From the NCBI RefSeq assembly GCF_019429625.1, contig NZ_JAHXRW010000007.1:1-64000 (forward strand): a stretch of DNA of 64,000 nt, in the 5' to 3' direction. This DNA comes from Celeribacter sp. PS-C1. GTDB lineage: Bacteria > Pseudomonadota > Alphaproteobacteria > Rhodobacterales > Rhodobacteraceae. Below, piece by piece: positions 31,442 to 40,739 of the stretch. The position numbers and the translations under genes were made by a program. Each line of letters starts with the position of its first letter. Position 1 is the first letter of the stretch. The notes below the pieces were generated by a model, which was not told where the DNA came from, did not search any database, and saw only the letters and a list, made by a program, of their open reading frames with translations.

Positions 31442-31777
31442 ATGCTGATTTACAAAATCTTCCGTGCCCCCGAATGGACGGCAATGCAGACCGCTGGCGA
31501 GACCCTCGGCGCCCCCGTGGATCTCGCCGACGGCTATGTCCATTTCTCCACCAAAGATCAGGTCGCCGAGACCGCCGCGAAATGGTTCGCGGGTGAAGAG
31601 AACCTGCATCTTCTTGCGCTCGAAAGCGATGCGCTTGCGCCCCATCTCAAATGGGAACCCTCACGCGGCGGCGCACTTTTCCCGCACCTCTACCGGGCGC
31701 TGACCATGGAGGACATCCTTTGGGTCAAACCCCTGCCGCTTGGCCCAGAAGGCCATATCTTCCCCGATCTGTCCTGA
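31442..31777 (+). CDS. DUF952 family protein
   Basis: A 111-residue protein with the DUF952 pattern: IYKIFRAPEW at the N-terminus, then GYVHFSTKDQVAETAAKWF and KWEPSRGGALFPHLY. The conserved His and Arg/Glu suggest a small ADP-ribose or nucleotide-binding fold, but function is unknown. It lies 17 bp upstream of pyrD and is probably co-transcribed. ATG 31442 is the first start that gives the family N-terminus. Confidence 0.85.
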   Translation: MLIYKIFRAPEWTAMQTAGETLGAPVDLADGYVHFSTKDQVAETAAKWFAGEENLHLLALESDALAPHLKWEPSRGGALFPHLYRALTMEDILWVKPLPLGPEGHIFPDLS

Positions 31778-31794
31778 GCCCCTAGGAGCCGCAA

Positions 31795-32868
31795 ATGTCT
31801 ATTTTCGAACAATTCGGCATGATGGTCCTGCGCAGCTTTGACCCGGAAAAGGCGCACACGCTTTCTCTTTCCGCGCTGCGTGCAGGGCTTGCCCCCCTGC
31901 CCGGTCCGGTCACCTCGCCCCGGCTCAAAACCACCTTCGCCGGGATTGAGATGCCTAACCCTGTCGGCCTCGCGGCAGGGTTCGACAAGAATGCCGAAGC
32001 CATCCCGCAGCTCTCGCGCGCGGGTTTTGGCTTTATCGAATTGGGTGCGGCCACGCCACGTCCGCAGCCCGGCAATCCAAAGCCGCGCCTGTTTCGCCTC
32101 ACAGAAGACCGCGCGGTGATCAACCGCTTCGGTTTCAACAACGACGGCATGGAAGAGATCGCCAACCGCCTCGCCCGCAGCCGTCACGCCGCCAACGGCA
32201 TCGACATTCCCGTTGGCCTCAACCTCGGCGCCAACAAGGACAGCGAAGATCGTGCCGCGGATTTCGCCAAGGTTCTGGCGCATTGCGGCAATTTCATCGA
32301 TTTTGCGACGGTCAATGTGTCGAGTCCCAACACCGAGAAGCTGCGCGACCTGCAAGGTGCCGAAGCGCTCGAAGCGCTCTTGGCCGGCGTCCTCGACGCC
32401 CGCAAGGGCCTGAAACGCGCGGTGCCGGTTTTGCTGAAAATCGCCCCCGATCTTGAGCTGACAGAGCTACAGGAAATCGCCGAGGTCGCCCGCAAATCCG
32501 GCATCGACGGCGTCATCACCACCAACACCACGCTGTCGCGCGAAGGTTTGAAATCTGCACATAGAGGCGAAGCAGGCGGGCTTTCCGGGCGTCCATTGTT
32601 CGAAAAGTCCACGCGCGTGCTCGCAACGCTCTCCCGCGAATTGGGCGACGACGTGCCGCTCATCGGCGTTGGCGGCATCTCTTCGGCGCTCGATGCCTAT
32701 GCGAAAATCCGCGCGGGCGCCTCTTTGGTCCAACTCTATTCCGCGATGGTCTACCAAGGCCTCTCGCTCGCCCCTCGCATCGCGCGCGGCCTCGACGACT
32801 TGCTGGCGAAAGACGGTTTCGACCACGTCTCGGAGGCGGTTGGCACAGGACGCGGCGACTGGCTCTAA
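31795..32868 (+). CDS. pyrD: Dihydroorotate dehydrogenase (quinone), class 2
   Basis: A 357-residue class-2 enzyme. The N-terminal amphipathic extension (about 1-40) binds the membrane and quinone; [15 protein letters not shown] binds FMN; the catalytic base is Ser176 in [11 protein letters not shown]; and TNTTLSR and LIGVGGISS complete the FMN site. It oxidises dihydroorotate to orotate in UMP synthesis, passing electrons to ubiquinone. It is convergent with the MATE gene after a 33-bp gap without an obvious terminator. Confidence 0.94.
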   Translation: MSIFEQFGMMVLRSFDPEKAHTLSLSALRAGLAPLPGPVTSPRLKTTFAGIEMPNPVGLAAGFDKNAEAIPQLSRAGFGFIELGAATPRPQPGNPKPRLFRLTEDRAVINRFGFNNDGMEEIANRLARSRHAANGIDIPVGLNLGANKDSEDRAADFAKVLAHCGNFIDFATVNVSSPNTEKLRDLQGAEALEALLAGVLDARKGLKRAVPVLLKIAPDLELTELQEIAEVARKSGIDGVITTNTTLSREGLKSAHRGEAGGLSGRPLFEKSTRVLATLSRELGDDVPLIGVGGISSALDAYAKIRAGASLVQLYSAMVYQGLSLAPRIARGLDDLLAKDGFDHVSEAVGTGRGDWL

Positions 32869-32901
32869 GCCGCCGTTTCCTTTGCTGCCCAAATACTCAA
32901 A

Positions 32902-34218
32902 TCAGACCTCAGCACTCCGCTCCAGCCCCGGATATTTCGCAAACAGCGTCGCGCCACGGGCGATGTAGCTGATCATAAGCGCCGCCCAAAGCCCGTGATT
33001 GCCCCATAGCGGGATCAACACGGCCACCGCCGCCAGATAGACCAAAAGCGACAGCACCATCATATTGCGCATGTCGCGGGTGCGCGTCGCGCCGATGAAA
33101 ATCCCGTCGAGCATCCAGGCCGCCAGCCCCAACAAAGGCCCGGCCACCATCCACGGCAGATAGGTGCGCGCCTCCGCACGCACATCTGGCGCGGTGGTCA
33201 TCACGTCGATGATCGTGCCGCCCAAGACGGCAAATCCCAATGCCAGCAAAGCGGACACGATCAGCCCCCAAAAGGACGCCAAAACCGCGCCTCGGCGCAG
33301 CGCCATGCGCGACCGCGCGCCCAAGGCATTCCCGACAATGGCCTCGGCGGCAAAAGCAAAGCCGTCGAGCGCGTAGGCAGTGATTTCGATGAATTGCATC
33401 AGAATCTGGTTGGAGGCCAGCGTCAGATCGCCGAAACCCGCGCCAAAGAACGTGAAGCTCACCATGATGCCCAAAAGCAGGACGGAGCGGATCAGGATAT
33501 CCGTGTTGACCCGCAGCATATGCATCAACCGCGCGCCATCGAAGACCTGCGCCCAATCGCGCCAGAGTGTGGTTTTGAAGGCATCTCGACAGAGCCAGAG
33601 GCCAAAACCCGCGCCGGAGACCTCGGCCAGAACCGTCGCGATTGCCACGCCCTCGACGCCCCACCCCAGCCCCAGAACGAACCAGAGATCGAGCCCGATG
33701 TTGAGACCGTTCATCCAGAGTTGCAGCAGAAGGACCCCGGTCGTGCGCTCTTGTGCGATGAGCCAGCCGGTGAGGCCAAAAACCGCGATGTTAAACGGCG
33801 CGGACCAAATGCGGATGCCGATATAACTGCGCGCAAGGCTTTCGACCTCGATTGAGGCCGGCGCCACTTGAAACGCCGCCCAGAGGAGCGGCGCTTGAAA
33901 GAGGATCAAGAGCCCGCCACCGATGACGCCGATCATCAGCGCGCGGGTCAAAAGCGCGGCCACTTCGGCCGTATCGCCTGCGCCCCGCGCCTGGCTGACC
34001 ATACCGGTCGTGCCCATACGTAGAAAGCCGAAGACCCAGTAAAGAGACGCTAGAATAATCGCGCCAAGCCCGACCGCTCCGATGGGCGCGGCCTCCCCCA
34101 TTTGCCCCACGACGCCGGTGTCGACCGCGCCCAAAATAGGGACAGTGGCGTTGGACAAGACGATGGGCAGCGCGATTTTCAGGACCCGTCGATGGGTCAG
34201 GGGAAGCGCTTCAGTCAT
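32902..34218 (-). CDS. MATE-family efflux transporter (DinF-like)
   Basis: A 438-residue membrane protein with about 12 transmembrane helices in two similar halves. Markers are ALPIVLSNATVPILGAVDTGVVGQ near the N-terminus and GNALGARSRMALRRG in the second half. It exports organic cations, drugs or metabolites using Na+ or H+; the substrate cannot be inferred. It starts inside the 3' end of the upstream thioesterase gene (8-bp overlap), so it is the last gene of a three-gene operon. Confidence 0.9.
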   Translation of the reverse strand: MTEALPLTHRRVLKIALPIVLSNATVPILGAVDTGVVGQMGEAAPIGAVGLGAIILASLYWVFGFLRMGTTGMVSQARGAGDTAEVAALLTRALMIGVIGGGLLILFQAPLLWAAFQVAPASIEVESLARSYIGIRIWSAPFNIAVFGLTGWLIAQERTTGVLLLQLWMNGLNIGLDLWFVLGLGWGVEGVAIATVLAEVSGAGFGLWLCRDAFKTTLWRDWAQVFDGARLMHMLRVNTDILIRSVLLLGIMVSFTFFGAGFGDLTLASNQILMQFIEITAYALDGFAFAAEAIVGNALGARSRMALRRGAVLASFWGLIVSALLALGFAVLGGTIIDVMTTAPDVRAEARTYLPWMVAGPLLGLAAWMLDGIFIGATRTRDMRNMMVLSLLVYLAAVAVLIPLWGNHGLWAALMISYIARGATLFAKYPGLERSAEV

Positions 34219-34711
34219 TGGGAGTGCGAGTGTCCGGCATCAGGAAATGCCCTGTCGCATGCACAGTCGGGCGCGCGCGGTTGTCCTGCCAGGCCTCAAC
34301 CTGCACCGAGGCGTAACGCCGCCCGGCGCGTGTGATCTCGGCACGGGCATAGGCATCGCGCGGCAGGCCGGAACGCAGGTAATCAACGGTCAGGTCGATG
34401 GTTTTCGGAAACTTCGGCAGCACATCCACGGTCTCACCCGCTTCGATCTTGGGCCAGACCATCGACCAGCTCAAAGTGATCAAGGCGGTCACCTCGAGAA
34501 AGGCTGCCAAAGCTCCACCATGCAACGCAGGCAGCGCTGGATTGCCGATCAAATCGGGGCGATAGGGCATCACGGCGGTCAACTCATCACCGCGGCGTTC
34601 GAATTCGAACCCCATGAAAGCGATATAGGGCACGCGCGCCACCAGGGCTGAGAGCGCGGCATCACGGCGTTCCTTAACGACCTGAATCGGTTCGGGTTTT
34701 GCGCGGCTCAT
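34211..34711 (-). CDS. PaaI-family hotdog thioesterase (longer form)
   Basis: A 166-residue hotdog protein. LPALHGGALAAFLEVTALITL is the active-site helix region, and KTIDLTVDYLRSGLPRD the following strand. The start is ATG 34711, which overlaps the stop of the preceding paralogue (ATGA). It probably acts on a CoA thioester and may form a heteromer with the upstream-encoded paralogue; this is inference from tight coupling. Confidence 0.82.
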   Translation of the reverse strand: MSRAKPEPIQVVKERRDAALSALVARVPYIAFMGFEFERRGDELTAVMPYRPDLIGNPALPALHGGALAAFLEVTALITLSWSMVWPKIEAGETVDVLPKFPKTIDLTVDYLRSGLPRDAYARAEITRAGRRYASVQVEAWQDNRARPTVHATGHFLMPDTRTPND

Positions 34712-35136
34712 GAGTTGCCCCTTTCCACAGTAAAGGCGCCAGTGGCGGCGGCGACCGGCACATCGGAGGCCCCATCGGTGGCGGAGACCCGCACGAATCC
34801 CACAGCACGCGTCATGTGATAGCAAATTGCATGGGCCGTGATCGTCGCGCCGGGTTTGGCTGCGCGCATATAGTCGATTCTGAGATCGAGCGTGGCGGTC
34901 GCAAGCCCTGCGTTCGGATGGCTCATCACCGCAGCGCCCGCGCAGGTGTCCATCAGGGCCGAAACGGCGCCACCGTGGATCACGCCGCTTTCCGGGTCCC
35001 CAATGAGCTTTTCCGAATAAGGCATGTAAACCTCTGCCTCGCCTTCCCCAATGGTTGTCAAAACCATGCCAAGCGCCTCGCAGTGCGGCAGGCTCGCAAT
35101 GAATTGGCGGGCGATTTCGGTGCGGTCGGCGGACAT
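34708..35136 (-). CDS. PaaI-family hotdog thioesterase
   Basis: A 142-residue hotdog protein with ESGVIHGGAVSALMDTCAGAAV as active-site segment (His-Gly-Gly followed by Asp/Thr) and a TLDLRIDYMRAAKPG strand. It is the first gene of the thioesterase-thioesterase-MATE operon. The order suggests hydrolysis of acyl-CoAs followed by export of the free acid, but no direct evidence is visible. The 222 bp upstream carry no supported gene. Confidence 0.85.
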   Translation of the reverse strand: MSADRTEIARQFIASLPHCEALGMVLTTIGEGEAEVYMPYSEKLIGDPESGVIHGGAVSALMDTCAGAAVMSHPNAGLATATLDLRIDYMRAAKPGATITAHAICYHMTRAVGFVRVSATDGASDVPVAAATGAFTVERGNS

Positions 35137-35358
35137 GATCTTCTCTTTATGGTCTTGCGTCTCGGCTCTGTCGGCGCGCTTTTAGTGAGGTGGCTGACAG
35201 GCGTGTTCATAATGTGTCCTGCCGCTCTCGCTGCAAGGAGAAAATCATGCAAAGCACATACGCGCGCCCTGAGCTGACGCAACGAAACCTGTGTGCGGAA
35301 CATGGCTTGATCCGTCCCCTCGCGCGTGGCTATGGTCGCGCACGACAGCGGAATAGAG

Positions 35359-35387
35359 TTGCCAAACTGAACTCATCAGTTTAGATG
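35359..35387 (+). promoter_or_regulatory. Promoter of the first MerR gene with an inverted repeat in the spacer
   Basis: TTGCCA (-35, 35359-35364), a 17-bp spacer and TAGATG (-10, 35382-35387). The inverted repeat AAACTGA-ACTCA-TCAGTTT (35364-35382) fills the spacer almost exactly. Operators between -35 and -10 are characteristic of MerR-family regulators, which suggests autoregulation by the MerR encoded 21 bp downstream. Confidence 0.55.
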
Positions 35388-35408
35388 CGACGTGAGGAGA
35401 GAGAAGCC

Positions 35409-35780
35409 ATGTCCGATCAACGTCTCACGTTCAAAGAGATGTGCGCCGAGTTCGATGTGACCCCGCGCACGTTGCGATACTACGAATATATCGAGTTGTT
35501 GGCCCCCGAAAAGGAGGGTCGGTCACGGTTCTATACGCCGCGTGAAGTGGCGCGCATGAAACTGATTTTGCGCGGGCGTAAATATGGGTTTTCTCTGGAA
35601 GAAATCCGGCAGTGGCTGTTGATCTACGGCGAAAAGGGCACGGCGGCGCAAGCACAGGCTTTCCTTGAACTTGCCGATCGTCAGCTGACCGCGCTCGAAG
35701 AGCAAAAACGTGAGCTTGATCAGGCCTTGGCTGAACTCAAAGAGCTGCGTGAAGAGACAGCGAAGAGCTTTTCTGGCTAA
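35409..35780 (+). CDS. MerR-family regulator (first of two)
   Basis: A 123-residue short MerR protein. The winged helix is at about 5-70 (FKEMCAEFDVTPRTLRYYEYI, then RSRFYTPREVARMKLI), followed by a C-terminal dimerisation coiled coil (LADRQLTALEEQKRELDQAL). There is no metal- or drug-binding domain. The start is ATG 35409 after GAGGAGAGAGAAG; the ATG at 35385 lies within the promoter region. With the paralogue at 36195 it precedes fatty-acid oxidation genes and is probably an acyl-CoA-type or stress-type regulator of them; ligand unknown. Confidence 0.87.
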   Translation: MSDQRLTFKEMCAEFDVTPRTLRYYEYIELLAPEKEGRSRFYTPREVARMKLILRGRKYGFSLEEIRQWLLIYGEKGTAAQAQAFLELADRQLTALEEQKRELDQALAELKELREETAKSFSG

Positions 35781-36194
35781 ACCGCGTCCGACCGTTGTCG
35801 CCCTTGCGACGTTACGTTCCATTACAAGCCCCCCAAGACTCGCCCCACACACGCAGCCTGAAACCGGCTGCGCGATACGTCATTTATAGGAACGACCGGC
35901 CGACCACCAAAGCGCTTTAAATAACTATATTCCTTTAAAAACATTCACTTCTCCAAATCTAAACCAAATCGTTTGCATTGACGTGCGCGAAAGAATATTT
36001 TGTCGGAGTTCAGCAGAGCTTTTATCCTCGTCGCGTCGCCCAAAAGTGACGCCACGTTTCGATTAAAGAGGCCTCTGTGATAAGATTAGAGTAAGTGCGA
36101 AGGCAAAGCTTCGCGCCTCAGAACAGGTCGCCACGTCCCGAGGGTTTACCCCATAGGACCAGCCACCTAAGCGACGAGACCGGAGCACGCCGAC
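35781..36194. other. Intergenic region between the two MerR genes
   Basis: There are 414 bp without a supportable gene. It is AT-rich at 35920-35970 with two CTTTAAA copies, then a TTGACG -35-like element at 35978-35983, and a GCGAAG-N6-CTTCGC inverted repeat at 36097-36114. It most likely holds the promoter and 5' leader of the second MerR gene and possibly the end of the first transcript. No tRNA or small-RNA structure was recognised. Confidence 0.4.
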
Positions 36195-36584
36195 GTGACG
36201 AATGAGGTTATGACGATCCGTGAAATGTGTGATGCGTTCGACGTGACGCCCCGCACATTGCGCTTTTACGAAGCCAAGGAGCTTTTGTTTCCGATCCGCG
36301 AGGGTCAGAAACGGCTCTTTACCAAACGGGACCGGGCGCGATTGACGCTGATCCTGCGCGGCAAGAAATTTGGCTTCGCCCTTGAAGAGATCCGGCAGCT
36401 GCTCGATCTCTACAAGGAGGAAGATCACGGCGAAAAGCAGTTGCGTGAGACGCTAACGGCCTATCACGCGAAGCGCGCGGAAATGGAAGCGCAGAAACAG
36501 GCGCTGATCGCGGTCATGACCGATCTGGAGGATGAAATCGCATTTGTCGAAGGACAAATCGAAGGATTGAAACGCGTCGGGTGA
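36195..36584 (+). CDS. MerR-family regulator (second of two)
   Basis: A 129-residue MerR protein starting with GTG (ATG five codons later is an alternative). The DNA-binding part (IREMCDAFDVTPRTLRFYEAK, then KRLFTKRDRARLTLILRGKKFGF) closely parallels the MerR at 35409; the C-terminal helix is acidic. It lies 42 bp upstream of an acyl-CoA dehydrogenase gene in the same direction, so control of the beta-oxidation genes is inferred. Confidence 0.87.
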   Translation: MTNEVMTIREMCDAFDVTPRTLRFYEAKELLFPIREGQKRLFTKRDRARLTLILRGKKFGFALEEIRQLLDLYKEEDHGEKQLRETLTAYHAKRAEMEAQKQALIAVMTDLEDEIAFVEGQIEGLKRVG

Positions 36585-36626
36585 CGAAAAAGTCTCCCCG
36601 CGCGCTGAGTGAAAGGGAGACACGCC

Positions 36627-38399
36627 ATGCCGAGCTACACGGCTCCGACCAAAGACATTCAATATGTTCTGCACGATGTGCTGAACATTTCGGGCTCCGA
36701 TATTCCGGGCTACGCCGATCTTGAACCCGAGTTTACCGAAGCCATTTTTGAAGCTGCGGGCCAACTGGCCTCCGAGGTGATCGCACCCTTGAACGTGATC
36801 GGCGATCAGGAAGGCTGCAAACTCGAAAACGGCGTTGTGACAACGCCCACAGGTTTCAAAGAGGCTTTCGAGCAAGTGAAAGAAGGCGGATGGCCCGGTC
36901 TCGACATGCCGGAGGAATACGGCGGTCAGGGCATGCCCTATGTGATCAACACCGCCGTGGGCGAAATGTTCTCCGCCGCGAACCAGGCGTTCACCATGTA
37001 TCAGGGCCTGACCCATGGTGCGGCCTCCGCAATCCTCGCCCATGGCACGGATCAGCAAAAGGCCACCTACCTGCCGAAGATGACGTCCTGCGACTGGACC
37101 GGCACGATGAACCTGACGGAACCGCATTGCGGCACCGACTTGGGCCTCATGCGCACCAAGGCAGAGCCGCAAGCGGACGGCAGCTACAAGATCTCCGGCC
37201 AGAAGATTTTCATCTCGGCGGGCGATCACGACATGTCCGAAAACGTCATCCACCTCGTGCTGGCAAAGATTGTCGGCGGGCCTGAGGGGATCAAAGGCGT
37301 GTCCTTGTTCATCGTGCCGAAATTCATCGTCGATGAGGATGGCAATCCGGGCGCGCGCAACGGTGTGTCTGTCGGCTCCATCGAAGAGAAAATGGGCATC
37401 CACGGCAACTCGACCTGCGTGATGAACTACGATGAGGCGACCGGCTATCTCTTGGGCACCGAACACAAAGGCATGCGCGCCATGTTCACCATGATGAACG
37501 AAGCGCGTCTGGGCGTCGGCATGCAAGGTCTCGCCCAAGCCGACGCCGCTTACCAAAACGCGGTGATCTACGCCAAGGACCGCCTGCAAGGCCGCGCCGT
37601 GACCGGCGTCGAAAATCCGGACGGCCCCGCCGATCCGCTGATTGTCCACCCGGACATCCGCCGCAACCTGATGGATCAAAAGAGCTTCATCGAGGGCGCC
37701 CGGGCCTTCATGCTTTGGGGCGCGCAGCTCATCGACCAGGCGCATCGTTCCGAGGACAAGGACGCCGACGGCCTCATCTCTTTGATGACCCCGGTGCTCA
37801 AGGGCTTCCTGACCGACAAAGGCTATGAGGCAACCGTGAACGCGCAGCAGGTCTACGGTGGCCATGGCTATATCGAAGAATGGGGCATGTCGCAGTTCAC
37901 CCGCGACGCCCGGATTGCCATGATCTACGAAGGCGCCAACGGCGTGCAAGCGCTCGATCTCGTGGGCCGCAAACTGGCAACCGATGGCGGCAAACACGTC
38001 ATGGCCTTCTTCGAGATGGTGAAATCTTTCTGCAAAGAGAACGGCGACGGCGACATGGCCGAATTCGTCGACCCGCTGAAAGCCGCCTCAAAAGACCTTC
38101 AGGGCGCGGGCATGTTCTTCATGCAGAACGGCATGAAAAACCCGAACGCGGCTCTGTCCGGCTCTTATGACTTCATGCATCTCTTCGGCTATGTCTGCCT
38201 CGGTCTGATGTGGGCGCGGATGGCGAAAGTCTCGCTGGCGGCGTTGGAAAACGGCACGGATGATGCGGAGTTCCACCAGAACAAGCTCACCACCGCGCGC
38301 TATTACATGGCCCGCCAACTGCCGATGACCGGCACGCTTTTGAAACGCATCGAATCCGGTGCCGATCCGGTGATGACTCTCCCCGCCGAGGCGTTCTAA
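36627..38399 (+). CDS. Acyl-CoA dehydrogenase (FadE-type, with C-terminal extension)
   Basis: A 590-residue acyl-CoA dehydrogenase: [19 protein letters not shown] near residue 160, [15 protein letters not shown] near 190, [11 protein letters not shown] followed by [14 protein letters not shown] with the catalytic Glu. The extra C-terminal helical domain places it with 3-methylmercaptopropionyl-CoA dehydrogenase/long-chain FadE-like enzymes. It does the first oxidation of beta-oxidation, or possibly the DmdC step of DMSP demethylation; the adjacent thiolase and FadJ-type genes favour general fatty-acid oxidation. Start ATG 36627 follows AAAGGGAGA; the GTG at 36609 is upstream of that site. Confidence 0.88.
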   Translation: MPSYTAPTKDIQYVLHDVLNISGSDIPGYADLEPEFTEAIFEAAGQLASEVIAPLNVIGDQEGCKLENGVVTTPTGFKEAFEQVKEGGWPGLDMPEEYGGQGMPYVINTAVGEMFSAANQAFTMYQGLTHGAASAILAHGTDQQKATYLPKMTSCDWTGTMNLTEPHCGTDLGLMRTKAEPQADGSYKISGQKIFISAGDHDMSENVIHLVLAKIVGGPEGIKGVSLFIVPKFIVDEDGNPGARNGVSVGSIEEKMGIHGNSTCVMNYDEATGYLLGTEHKGMRAMFTMMNEARLGVGMQGLAQADAAYQNAVIYAKDRLQGRAVTGVENPDGPADPLIVHPDIRRNLMDQKSFIEGARAFMLWGAQLIDQAHRSEDKDADGLISLMTPVLKGFLTDKGYEATVNAQQVYGGHGYIEEWGMSQFTRDARIAMIYEGANGVQALDLVGRKLATDGGKHVMAFFEMVKSFCKENGDGDMAEFVDPLKAASKDLQGAGMFFMQNGMKNPNAALSGSYDFMHLFGYVCLGLMWARMAKVSLAALENGTDDAEFHQNKLTTARYYMARQLPMTGTLLKRIESGADPVMTLPAEAF

Positions 38400-38423
38400 A
38401 CTGCATTCAACCCGAAACATGAG

Positions 38424-38456
38424 GCCCCTGCCCTTCGCGGCGGGGCTTTTTCTTTT
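38424..38456 (+). terminator. Rho-independent terminator after the acyl-CoA dehydrogenase gene
   Basis: The stem GGCCCC(T)GCC / GGCGGGGC with one bulge and a CTTCGC loop is followed by TTTTTCTTTT, so it is a clear intrinsic terminator. Confidence 0.8.
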
Positions 38457-38492
38457 GATGCGTCTGAAAAGACGAAATGACGGAGCGTAACC

Positions 38493-38705
38493 ATGGCAAA
38501 GCGGTTCAGAATGACGCGGCGTTTTCCTGTTTCCATGACCGAAGACGGGTATCGTCGTCTCAGAAGTTTCGCGAGGGAGGCGGGACTCGATGAAGGGGAG
38601 GCGCTGTCTTTCCTGTTCGAGAATTTCAACTCCGTCACGGATGAAGAAAAGCTGACGCACAGGCTGCGCCTGTTCAATTCGGATTTGGAGACAAGAAAGA
38701 GATGA
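38493..38705 (+). CDS. Small basic hypothetical protein (ribbon-helix-helix-like)
   Basis: A 70-residue basic protein. RFPVSMTEDGYRRLRSFARE, then LDEGEALSFLFENF resembles the strand-helix-helix pattern of ribbon-helix-helix DNA-binding proteins, but I cannot assign a family. It lies between a terminator and the GST gene, with GGAG 10 bp before the ATG. Codon usage looks like neighbouring genes. It could be a regulator or a small structural protein. Confidence 0.55.
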   Translation: MAKRFRMTRRFPVSMTEDGYRRLRSFAREAGLDEGEALSFLFENFNSVTDEEKLTHRLRLFNSDLETRKR

Positions 38706-38832
38706 AACGCCCGGCGCATCATACCCAACAGGCCCGCAAGGGGCATGTGATGCGCCAAGAGTGTTTTATCCGAGAAAACGCCCTCAAAACCCGCGCCATC
38801 CGCCCTAGCTATAACAGGAAGGGAGACGTGGA

Positions 38833-39471
38833 ATGAGCATTCAACTCTATTGCTTTGGAGAGAGCGGCCACTCCTACAAGGTGGCGCTTGGCCTGACGTT
38901 TGCGGGCCTCGACTGGACCCCGGTCTATGTCGACTTCTTCCATGGCGAGGCCCGCTCCGAGACCTTCCGCGCACTGAACCCGATGGGCGAATGCCCGGTC
39001 TATGTCGACGGCGATCTCGTGCTGACGCAATCGGGCGTGATCCTCGATTATATCGCGCGTCAGACCGGCAAGCTCGAGGGCCAAACCGAGGCAGAGCGGC
39101 GCGAGGTCCTGCGCTGGGTCCTGTGGGACAATCACAAGATGTCCGCACAGGCTGGCACAACGCGGTTCTTGATGAACTTCCTGCCCGAGGACAAACGCCC
39201 GACTGAGGTGATCGCCTTTATGCAAGGCCGCCTCAAAGCCGCCTTTACGGTCCTGAATGACGCACTTGCGGAGCGCACATGGCTGGCCGGAACGGAGGAG
39301 ATCAGCGCCGCCGATCTGTCCTGTTGCTCCTATCTCTTTTACCCGGAGCCTTTCGGATTTGACCGCACCGACTGGCCCCATATCGACGCCTGGCTGGATC
39401 GCATCAGCGCCCTGCCCGGCTGGAAACACCCATACGACATGATGCCCGGAAATCCATCGGACCGACTTTGA
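38833..39471 (+). CDS. Glutathione S-transferase family protein
   Basis: A 212-residue GST with a thioredoxin-like N-terminal domain (YCFGESGHSYKVALGLTFAG, NPMGECPVYVDGDLVLTQS) and an all-helical C-terminal domain (LAGTEEISAADLSCCSYLF). The Ser in GESGHSYK is the probable catalytic residue. It lies 43 bp upstream of the thiolase gene, in a beta-oxidation cluster; the substrate is not known. Confidence 0.9.
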   Translation: MSIQLYCFGESGHSYKVALGLTFAGLDWTPVYVDFFHGEARSETFRALNPMGECPVYVDGDLVLTQSGVILDYIARQTGKLEGQTEAERREVLRWVLWDNHKMSAQAGTTRFLMNFLPEDKRPTEVIAFMQGRLKAAFTVLNDALAERTWLAGTEEISAADLSCCSYLFYPEPFGFDRTDWPHIDAWLDRISALPGWKHPYDMMPGNPSDRL

Positions 39472-39514
39472 TATCCGGGCCTGAAACGCCACTGCCAAGA
39501 CTTTGGAGGAGACT

Positions 39515-40726
39515 ATGACCGAAGCCTATATTTATGACGCCCTGCGCAGCCCGCGCGGGAAAGGGCGCAAGGACGGGAGCCTGCACGAGGTGACCTCGGC
39601 CGCGCTCTCCGCGCAGATGCTGAATGCCGTCAAAGACCGCAACGGGCTTGAGGGCCATGCCGTTGAGGACGTGATCTGGGGCAACGTGACCCAAGTGGGC
39701 GAACAGGGCGGCTGCCTCGCGCGCACCGCCGTTCTGGCCTCTGAGTTGGACCAATCCATCCCCGGCCTCGCGATCAATCGCTTCTGTGCCTCGGGCATGG
39801 AGGCCGTGAACCTCGCCGCCAACCAAGTCAAAGGTGGCGCGGGCATGGCCTATATCGCCGGTGGCGTCGAAATGATGGGCCGGGTGGCCATGGGTTCCGA
39901 CGGGGCGGCGATTGCCGTCGATCCGGCGATTGCGATGAAGACCTATTTCGTGCCGCAGGGCATCTCGGCGGACATCATCGCCACCGAATACGGCTTCACC
40001 CGCGAAGAGGCCGATGCACTGGCGGTCGAGAGCCAGAACCGCGCCGAAGCGGCATGGAAAGACAACCGTTTCGCGAAATCCATCGTGCCGGTCAAAGACA
40101 TCAACGGGCTGACCATTCTCGACCATGATGAATACATGCGTCCGGGCACGACCGTGGACGCGCTCGGCCAACTCAAGGCCTCGTTCAAAGACATGGGCGA
40201 AGTCATGCCGGGGTTCGATAAAATCGCCCTGATGAAATACCCGCATCTGGAACTGATCAACCACATCCACCACGCGGGCAACTCGTCGGGGATCGTCGAC
40301 GGCTCCGCCGCCGTCTTGATCGGCAACAAGGAATTCGGCGAAAAATACGGCCTCAAGCCGCGCGCCCGTATCCGCGCGACCGCCAAGATCGGCACCGATC
40401 CGACCATCATGCTGACGGGTCCGGTTCCTGTGACCGAGAAAATCCTGCGCGACAGCGGCATGTCGATCAACGACATCGACCTGTTCGAAGTGAACGAGGC
40501 CTTCGCCTCTGTCGTCATGCGCTTCATGCAGGCCTTTGACGTGGACAGTTCCAAGGTCAACGTCAACGGCGGCTCCATCGCCATGGGCCACCCACTTGGC
40601 GCGACCGGCGCGATCATCATCGGCACACTGTTGGACGAGCTGGAGCGGTCTGGCAAAGGCGTGGGCCTTGCCACGCTCTGCATCGCATCCGGCATGGGTG
40701 CGGCCACCATCATCGAACGCGTGTAA
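39515..40726 (+). CDS. Acetyl-CoA C-acyltransferase (FadA-type thiolase)
   Basis: A 403-residue thiolase. The nucleophile is Cys91 (NRFCASGMEAVN); His359 in GHPLGATGA and Cys389 in TLCIASGMGAA complete the site. It cleaves 3-ketoacyl-CoA in beta-oxidation, immediately upstream of its natural partner, the hydratase/dehydrogenase. Start ATG 39515 follows GGAGGAG; the TTG at 39503 is in the ribosome-binding site. Confidence 0.92.
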   Translation: MTEAYIYDALRSPRGKGRKDGSLHEVTSAALSAQMLNAVKDRNGLEGHAVEDVIWGNVTQVGEQGGCLARTAVLASELDQSIPGLAINRFCASGMEAVNLAANQVKGGAGMAYIAGGVEMMGRVAMGSDGAAIAVDPAIAMKTYFVPQGISADIIATEYGFTREEADALAVESQNRAEAAWKDNRFAKSIVPVKDINGLTILDHDEYMRPGTTVDALGQLKASFKDMGEVMPGFDKIALMKYPHLELINHIHHAGNSSGIVDGSAAVLIGNKEFGEKYGLKPRARIRATAKIGTDPTIMLTGPVPVTEKILRDSGMSINDIDLFEVNEAFASVVMRFMQAFDVDSSKVNVNGGSIAMGHPLGATGAIIIGTLLDELERSGKGVGLATLCIASGMGAATIIERV

Positions 40727-40739
40727 GGGAGGGAACGCT

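Noticed and set aside
35247-35384. A 45-codon open frame with a perfect AAGGAG site just before the first MerR gene
   Set aside because: The frame runs through the MerR promoter and inverted repeat, is Arg-rich without recognisable features, and ends in the -10 element.
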